From assembly GCF_000156575.1 (NCBI RefSeq), contig NZ_GG666044.1, forward strand, positions 429,926 through 464,505: DNA of 34,580 bases, in the 5' to 3' direction. This DNA is from Anaerococcus lactolyticus ATCC 51172. Its GTDB lineage: Bacteria; Bacillota; Clostridia; Tissierellales; Peptoniphilaceae. Position 1 is the first letter of the stretch. Every line of letters starts with the position of its first letter. Both the position numbers and the translations under genes were made by a program. The notes beneath the pieces are model-generated. The model searched no databases and was not told the DNA's origin. It saw only the letters and a program-made list of their open reading frames with translations. Shown piece after piece: positions 29,880 to 34,580 of this stretch.

Positions 29880-31133
29880 TTATTTTTTGCCTTTGTTTTG
29901 AGAAGCTGTTTTTTCTTTTTCTTCTCTTCTCTTCTTCATTGAGTCGAAGATTCCGTCTACCATTGCATCCATGTCTGGTTCTTTTGCTTTCTTTAGTGAA
30001 GATACCATATCTAGACCTTCTGGTAGGACGTCCATTAGTCTCATTTCTTCGTCTAAGAATTTTTCCATTTTTTCTGCTGCTTGTGGAGCCCATGTTCCGT
30101 TACCGATGATTGATACTGCTCTGTTTTGTAGGTTTAGAGCTTTCATATCTTCTAGGTAGTTGAGCATTACTGGATAGATGCCTAGGTTGTAGGTTACTGA
30201 TGCTAGGACGATGTTTGAGTATTTGAAGCTTTCTGCAATTAGAGTTGATACATGTGTGCTTGATACGTCTCTTAATGAGATGTTGGTCATGCCTCTTTCA
30301 CATAGCTTGCTTGCTAAGGCTTGGGCTGCAAATTCTGTGTTGCCGTACATTGATGCATATACGATTAGAACACCTTCTTCTTCTGGTTCATAGGTTGCCC
30401 AGTGTACGTATTTGTCGATGATGTAGCCGAAGTTGTCTCTCCATACAAGGCCGTGTAGCGGGCAGATGTATTTAAGGTCTAGGCCACCTGCTTTTTCTAG
30501 AGCTTTTTGTACGAATGTACCGTATTTTCCTACGATGTTTGTGTAGTATCTACGTCCTTCGTCTAGGTAGTCTCTGTCCCAGTTTACTTCGTCTGCGAAT
30601 AGTCTACCGTTGTTTGCGATAAATGATCCGAAGGCGTCTGCTGAGAATAGGACTTTGTCGTATGAGTCATAGCTCATTAATACTTCTGGCCAGTGTACCA
30701 TTGGTGCTTCTACGAAGGTGAATTCGTGTTTACCAAAGCTTACTGTGTCGCCTTCTTTTACTTCGATGTATCTGTCGTCTACGTGATAGCCGAATTGTCT
30801 CATGAACATAATTCCTTTTTCAGAAGAAATTATTTTTAGGTTTGGATATCTTTGTAGCATCAATTCTATTGATGAACAGTGGTCTGGTTCCATGTGGTGA
30901 ACGATTAAGTAGTCTAGGTCTCTTCCGTTTAGGACTCTTGCTACATTTACCATGTATTCTCTTGTGATTGCCCAGTCTACCGCATCGACTAAAACTGTTT
31001 TTTCGTCCATTAATAGGTAGGAGTTGTATGATACACCTTCAGGTATTGGAAATATATTTTCAAATAAGGCTAATCTTCTGTCGTCTCCACCTACATAATA
31101 TAAATCATCTGTTACTTTTCTAACTGTATACAT
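29880..31133 (-). CDS. fprA: Flavodiiron protein (A-type flavoprotein)
   Basis: A 417-residue cytosolic oxidase reducing oxygen to water (or nitric oxide to N2O) in anaerobes. The metallo-beta-lactamase-like domain (1-~250) has the di-iron ligands H80, E82, D84 and H85 (VHHMEPDHCSS), H147 (MVHWPEV), D166 (SADAFGS) and H227 (CPLHGLVWR). The flavodoxin domain (about 254-400) begins LIVYASMYGNTEFAAQ and binds FMN. The lysine-rich tail (about 400-417) is extra. It lies 13 bp after the acyl-CoA dehydrogenase fusion with AGGAGG between, so the two are cotranscribed. Rubredoxin is its usual electron donor, and the neighbour carries a rubredoxin-like domain, but one without cysteines. Confidence 0.96.
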   Translation of the reverse strand: MYTVRKVTDDLYYVGGDDRRLALFENIFPIPEGVSYNSYLLMDEKTVLVDAVDWAITREYMVNVARVLNGRDLDYLIVHHMEPDHCSSIELMLQRYPNLKIISSEKGIMFMRQFGYHVDDRYIEVKEGDTVSFGKHEFTFVEAPMVHWPEVLMSYDSYDKVLFSADAFGSFIANNGRLFADEVNWDRDYLDEGRRYYTNIVGKYGTFVQKALEKAGGLDLKYICPLHGLVWRDNFGYIIDKYVHWATYEPEEEGVLIVYASMYGNTEFAAQALASKLCERGMTNISLRDVSSTHVSTLIAESFKYSNIVLASVTYNLGIYPVMLNYLEDMKALNLQNRAVSIIGNGTWAPQAAEKMEKFLDEEMRLMDVLPEGLDMVSSLKKAKEPDMDAMVDGIFDSMKKRREEKEKTASQNKGKK

Positions 31134-31146
31134 TATTTCCTCCTAC

Positions 31147-33072
31147 TTACTTTCTATCTGCTGGGAATTCCATTTTAATGAATTCTTCTTTGGCTTCGCC
31201 AGAAACAGGTGATACCCAGCTGTCAGGAAGTTTGTCAAATGGAGTACCTGGCTCGATTCCTTGAGTTGGATCTCCTACTTTAGGGTCATATTCATAGCCT
31301 GAACCTAAGTCTACATAAATGTCTTCTTTTGGAGCCATCTTTCTTGGTTTGCTTCTCTTAATTTTTGGTTGGGCTGGTGCTGGTTTCTTTTCTTGTCCAT
31401 TATCAAGTTCTTTGATTAATAGTGGAAGAATTTCCATAGCATCGCCTACTATACCATAGTCACAGTTGTTAAAGATGTGTGCGTTTTTGCTGTTGTTGAT
31501 TGCAACGATTGTTGATGCGTCTTTCATTCCTTTTAAGTGTTGGCCAGCTCCTGATACACCTACGCCGATGTAAAGGTTGCCCTTAAAGCTTTGACCAGAC
31601 ATACCGATATACCTGTCTAGTGGAACGTATTTTAATGTTTCTGCTACTGGTCTAGATGATGAAATAGCTGCACCTGCTTGGTGAGCAAGTTCTTCTATTA
31701 GTTTCATGTTTTTCTTTTCACCTATACCACGACCTGCTACGACAACTCTTGATGCTTCAGCAATTGGTGTCATTGGGTCTATACCAACAGTAAAGTCATA
31801 ACCATCTTTCTTTAGAGCTGCTACTAGGTTTTTAACTGCTTCTTTTGGGTCTCCTTCGAAGATTTCACCCTTACGAACGCCTGCTATTGGAGCAGCGCTA
31901 CCTTTTGAACCAGCTCTTTGCATCTTAGGAGCACGTCCTACAGTGTGAGCACCAACTACTACTCTCATGATTTCGTTAGTACCTTCATAGATTTGTGTAA
32001 TCTTAGCGTCTCTGAAGAATCTTTCTACATCAACACCCTTAATGAAGCCTGAACCACCGTAAAGTTGAACTGCTTCAGTTGTAATCTTCATTGCTAAATC
32101 TGATGCAACTTGTTTAGCCATAGCGGCTTCTGCAGAATATCTTTCATGATTTTCTTTAAGCTCTGCAGCAGAATAAATCATAAGTCTTGCACCACGTAAG
32201 TATGTTGCCATATCAGCAAGTTTAAATGTATTTCTTTGTAAGTGAGCTATTGGCATACCAAATTGTTCACGTTCTTTTGCATAAGCAAGGGCGGATTCAT
32301 ATGCACCTTGTCCAATACCTAGGGCTTGGGAAGCTATACCGATTCTACCACCATCAAGGGTAGCCATAGCTATAGCAAAACCTTGGCCTTCTTTACCAAG
32401 TAGGTTTTCTTTTGGAACTTTTACATTATCAAAATGCAATTCAGCTGTAGAAGATGATCTGATACCTAGTTTGTCATAGTGGTCAGAGAATGTGAAGCCT
32501 TCAAATTCTTTTTCTACGATGAAAGCTGAAATACCATGAGTACCTATACCAGGTGTTGTAACTGCAAATACTACATAAGTATCAGCCTTTGGAGCATTTG
32601 TGATAAAGATTTTTTTACCATTTAATATATAGTGATCGCCATTAAGAACTGCTGTTGTTTCTGTACCACCAGCATCTGAACCAGCGTTTTCTTCTGTTAG
32701 ACCAAAAGCACCTATTTTTTCACCCTTAGCGAGTGGAACAAGATATTTTTGTTTTTGTTCTTCAGTACCGAAGGCAAAGATTGGCCAAGAACCTAAAGAT
32801 GTATGAGCTGAGCAAATAACACCAACACCACCATCTACTCTAGATAATTCCTCTACTGTAATTGCGTAAGAAATTACATCAAGACCAGCTCCACCATATT
32901 CCTTTGGATATGGAATACCCATAAGTCCAAGTTCACCCATTTCCTTAACTATATCATCAGGAAATTCGTTTTTTTGGTCAAGTTCAAAGGCTATTGGTTT
33001 TACCTTCTCTTCTGCGAAAGCTCTGACTTTTTTTCTGAGCTCTTCGTGTTGTTCTGTTGTCTTAAAAAGCAT
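31147..33072 (-). CDS. Acyl-CoA dehydrogenase - EtfA - rubredoxin-like fusion, no rubredoxin cysteines
   Basis: A 641-residue three-part flavoprotein. Residues 1-380: complete acyl-CoA dehydrogenase, with [14 protein letters not shown], the [12 protein letters not shown] segment and the catalytic glutamate E363 in [10 protein letters not shown], as in butyryl-CoA dehydrogenases. Residues about 440-555: only the FAD-binding half of ETF alpha, with [21 protein letters not shown] and [14 protein letters not shown]; the N-terminal EtfA domain and EtfB are absent. Residues about 583-634: rubredoxin-like, [20 protein letters not shown] and [11 protein letters not shown]. The four cysteine positions are D588, S591, S621 and S624, so it cannot bind iron in the usual way. 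First gene of an operon with fprA. ATG 33072 has AAGGAGG. Confidence 0.93.
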   Translation of the reverse strand: MLFKTTEQHEELRKKVRAFAEEKVKPIAFELDQKNEFPDDIVKEMGELGLMGIPYPKEYGGAGLDVISYAITVEELSRVDGGVGVICSAHTSLGSWPIFAFGTEEQKQKYLVPLAKGEKIGAFGLTEENAGSDAGGTETTAVLNGDHYILNGKKIFITNAPKADTYVVFAVTTPGIGTHGISAFIVEKEFEGFTFSDHYDKLGIRSSSTAELHFDNVKVPKENLLGKEGQGFAIAMATLDGGRIGIASQALGIGQGAYESALAYAKEREQFGMPIAHLQRNTFKLADMATYLRGARLMIYSAAELKENHERYSAEAAMAKQVASDLAMKITTEAVQLYGGSGFIKGVDVERFFRDAKITQIYEGTNEIMRVVVGAHTVGRAPKMQRAGSKGSAAPIAGVRKGEIFEGDPKEAVKNLVAALKKDGYDFTVGIDPMTPIAEASRVVVAGRGIGEKKNMKLIEELAHQAGAAISSSRPVAETLKYVPLDRYIGMSGQSFKGNLYIGVGVSGAGQHLKGMKDASTIVAINNSKNAHIFNNCDYGIVGDAMEILPLLIKELDNGQEKKPAPAQPKIKRSKPRKMAPKEDIYVDLGSGYEYDPKVGDPTQGIEPGTPFDKLPDSWVSPVSGEAKEEFIKMEFPADRK

Positions 33073-33106
33073 ATAATCCTCCTTACATTATTATCCTTAT
33101 ACTACT

Positions 33107-33135
33107 ATTGTAGCCTTAAGAAAACGTTTTGTCAA
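33107..33135 (-). promoter_or_regulatory. Promoter of the acyl-CoA dehydrogenase fusion / fprA operon
   Basis: On the minus strand TTGACA (33130-33135), 17-bp spacer, TACAAT (33107-33112). No regulator site was recognised. Confidence 0.8.
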
Positions 33136-33457
33136 ATATATTTTTTATGACAAATATCTTATAAATTTGTTTGCCAAAACTCTCCTTTCTTCAAAAATAG
33201 CTAAAAGTTAATTGTCCTAATTAACAATCGTCTAGCAAGGTTAAAAAGCTTAACCAAACACATTTAAAACCTAGCTTTTAAAACACTTTTCTCACTATTA
33301 TTTATATCCATTTTTGAATTTTTAAAACTTGTAAACCTATAATTGATTATAACTTTTTGAAAATTTCTGGTAAAATAAGAAAACTTGGAACAAAATAAAA
33401 ATCTTTCTACAAATGAAGGCTTAAAATTTTTTTAAGTTTTATCTCTCAGCTTTGGGG
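33136..33457. other. Intergenic region with two small hairpins, no gene seen
   Basis: About 320 bp between divergent genes. GTTAATT-GTCCT-AATTAAC (33207-33225) and GGTTAA-AAAGC-TTAACC (33239-33255) are small stem-loops. Neither has a T run. A TATAAT at 33458-33463 serves the following lipoprotein gene. No open frame with a ribosome binding site was found. Confidence 0.5.
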
Positions 33458-33480
33458 TATAATATCACTAGAGGTGTAAT

Positions 33481-34092
33481 ATGAAAAATAAATTATTAAA
33501 ACCAGTTATTTTATCACTCTTGGCCCTAAGCCTTGTAGGCTGTGATGGAAAACAAATGGGCTTAACAGACAAAAATGCAGAAAATCAAATAGTAGAAGCT
33601 GATGAAGATATGAATAAAGAAAACAAACCAGCAGAAGATAATATAGACAAATCTAAATTAGAAAATACCGAAGATAAAAAAGAAAATAGCGATAAGGATA
33701 AAAAGGAAAGCGAAGATAAAAACCTTCACACAAAAGACGGAAAATATGTCACAACCCTCATAGCCAAGCTAAAAGGCGAGGCAGATGACTATATCACATC
33801 TACAGCCTATGCCTACAAAATCGAAGATGATAAGCTAGTAATTTCAGGCTCCTTTGACTACCACGAAGATCCTGACAACTACGAAAAGGTCGAAGAAATT
33901 AAAAACGAAGAAGACCATAAGTTTGTGATTAATGACAAAACTGAATTTCAGGCTGTAGGAGGCATGGCCCCTGCCCAAAAATTCACCAAAGAAGACTTCC
34001 TCAAATACTTGGAGGAATGCAAGGATACTGGCCTTGCTTTGATAATCTATGTAGAAGATGGGATCGCAAAAACTGTAGAAATCTCATCATAG
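33481..34092 (+). CDS. Lipoprotein with acidic spacer, unknown function
   Basis: A 203-residue lipoprotein: signal peptide with lipobox LVGC (C21), a low-complexity K/E/D/N-rich stretch (about 35-82), then a compact domain (about 83-203) with KYVTTLIAKLKGEADDYITS, SGSFDYHEDPDNYEKVEEI and FTKEDFLKYLEECKDTGLAL. The layout is like that of the PepSY lipoproteins at 19398 and 20170, but the domain is different and I recognise no family. ATG 33481 has AGAGGTG upstream and a TATAAT about 18 bp before, with a poor -35. Single-gene unit with its own terminator. Confidence 0.8.
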   Translation: MKNKLLKPVILSLLALSLVGCDGKQMGLTDKNAENQIVEADEDMNKENKPAEDNIDKSKLENTEDKKENSDKDKKESEDKNLHTKDGKYVTTLIAKLKGEADDYITSTAYAYKIEDDKLVISGSFDYHEDPDNYEKVEEIKNEEDHKFVINDKTEFQAVGGMAPAQKFTKEDFLKYLEECKDTGLALIIYVEDGIAKTVEISS

Positions 34093-34124
34093 AACTAAGA
34101 AAAATCTTAAAATCTAAAACTCTT

Positions 34125-34161
34125 ATCCCAGAAGCATTAATTTGCTTTTGGGATTTTTTTT
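34125..34161 (+). terminator. Terminator of the lipoprotein gene
   Basis: ATCCCAGAAGC / GCTTTTGGGAT with an 8-nt loop and one mismatch, followed by TTTTTTT. Confidence 0.9.
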
Positions 34162-34191
34162 GTAATTTTTAAATATTCTCACCATATTATC

Positions 34192-34220
34192 TTGATAAAG
34201 TAATAAAAGTATGGTAGAAT
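34192..34220 (+). promoter_or_regulatory. Promoter of the small membrane-protein gene
   Basis: TTGATA (34192-34197), 17-bp spacer, TAGAAT (34215-34220). A short palindrome TTATCT...AGATAA lies in the leader (about 34236-34254). Confidence 0.65.
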
Positions 34221-34296
34221 ATAAGTATCAATAAGTTATCTAAGTAAATAGATAATTAGAAGACGTGAGTGTGATTTTTCATAGAAAGGAATCCCT

Positions 34297-34476
34297 ATGT
34301 TTGACTATAAAGAAAACGATTTTAGTTCGTTCAAGATGCTTTTCACCCAGCTAGGCTGTGCCGTTGGAGCTTATTCTAGTCTAGTTTTAAAAGATAAAAT
34401 AATTTTAGTATTCCTTGCTTGTCTCGGTGCTGGTTTTCTACTTGGCACCTACTTGGATAAGAAAAAAGTTTGCTAA
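34297..34476 (+). CDS. Small membrane protein, possibly AtpZ/AtpI-like; may be frameshifted
   Basis: A 59-codon frame, MFDYKENDFSSFKMLFTQLG then a polar loop, a second helix (LVFLACLGAGFLLGTYL) and the end DKKKVC. ATG 34297 has AAAGGAA and a promoter upstream. The TQLG and GTYLDKKK pieces resemble AtpZ-type proteins encoded at the front of F-type ATPase operons, but the spacing is not typical and no atp gene is seen before the window ends. A run of six A (34462-34467) lies just before the stop. In the frame reached by dropping one A the reading continues open to the window edge, so the gene may be longer or broken. Confidence 0.5.
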   Translation: MFDYKENDFSSFKMLFTQLGCAVGAYSSLVLKDKIILVFLACLGAGFLLGTYLDKKKVC

Positions 34477-34484
34477 AATTAAGG

Positions 34485-34558
34485 ATAATGAGCAAGACCT
34501 TCCTCCCTTTCAAGCAGATGATGCTTATAAAATTCTTTTAACTTATCTTGCCCATTAT
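34485..34558. repeat. Inverted repeat near the right edge
   Basis: ATAATGAGCAAGA (34485-34497) and TCTTGCCCATTAT (34546-34558) are inverted copies with one mismatch, 48 nt apart. A GGCCC/GGGCC hairpin (34563-34579) at the window end looks like the start of a terminator. What follows is not visible. Confidence 0.5.
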
Positions 34559-34580
34559 AAAAGGCCCTTATTAGGGGCCC

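Noticed and set aside
29803-30093. Minus-strand frame of 96 codons rich in R and K
   Set aside because: It is a second frame inside and beyond the 3' end of fprA, has no ribosome binding site and crosses that operon's terminator.
34461-34468. Programmed -1 ribosomal frameshift at the A6G run
   Set aside because: The frame needed downstream is +1, and the codon phase (AAA AAA GTT) does not match the X XXY YYZ form; a six-base run is short for transcriptional slippage.

Overview
The window is AT-rich DNA with A/T-ending codons, strong AAAGGAGG-type ribosome binding sites, TTGACA/TATAAT promoters and many intrinsic terminators. That suggests a low-GC anaerobic Firmicute. Rubrerythrin, a flavodiiron protein, an acyl-CoA dehydrogenase/ETF fusion and a CxxC/polyferredoxin/TlpA cluster point to the Tissierellia (Anaerococcus/Peptoniphilus-like). 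This is inferred from gene content only; there is no rRNA in the window.

Layout. 1-1106 (minus): the 5' part of a class C group II intron with its LtrA-type reverse transcriptase, cut by the left edge, sitting just after a GC-rich stem-loop. 1383-6440 (plus): an alpha-glucoside PTS locus with a LicT/BglG antiterminator, a free EIIA(Glc), an EIICB and a GH4 6-phospho-alpha-glucosidase. It is controlled by three RAT/terminator switches, one before the antiterminator gene and two in tandem before the EIICB gene. 6598-9274: NimA-like flavin protein and M42 aminopeptidase (minus), then a LURP-one-like protein and a membrane protein (plus). 9303-12681: nagB, a roughly 380-bp imperfect inverted repeat, rubrerythrin, two Fur-like boxes and pgi. 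12787-15580: a TM2-domain remnant, a CPBP protease, and hypothetical membrane proteins. 15686-17319 (minus): a three-gene redox cluster (44-aa CxxC protein, membrane polyferredoxin, TlpA lipoprotein). 17396-20757: a two-component system beside two PepSY lipoproteins. 20960-23926 (minus): a 988-aa secreted repeat/beta-helix protein with a Fur-like box directly behind its -10. 24417-28939 (minus): a second PTS operon (PRD regulator, EIIA, EIIB, UlaA-type EIIC, SIS protein). 29277-33072 (minus): a lipoprotein, then the fprA operon. 33481-34580: a lipoprotein and a small membrane protein.

How the genes work together. The two PTS loci, nagB and pgi feed sugar phosphates into glycolysis. Rubrerythrin, FprA and the redox fusion form an oxygen/peroxide defence theme. 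The polyferredoxin/TlpA/CxxC cluster looks like a route for moving electrons to thiols outside the membrane, with the two-component system next to it.

The most striking observations are: (a) the acyl-CoA dehydrogenase-EtfA-rubredoxin fusion, in which all four iron-binding cysteines of the rubredoxin domain are replaced (D,S,S,S) while the rest of the fold signature is kept, in an operon with the flavodiiron protein; (b) the CxxC/polyferredoxin/TlpA cluster with 22-bp operator-like direct repeats across its -35; (c) the long inverted repeat between nagB and rubrerythrin; (d) the tandem RAT switches; (e) the Fur-like promoter of the 988-aa surface protein.
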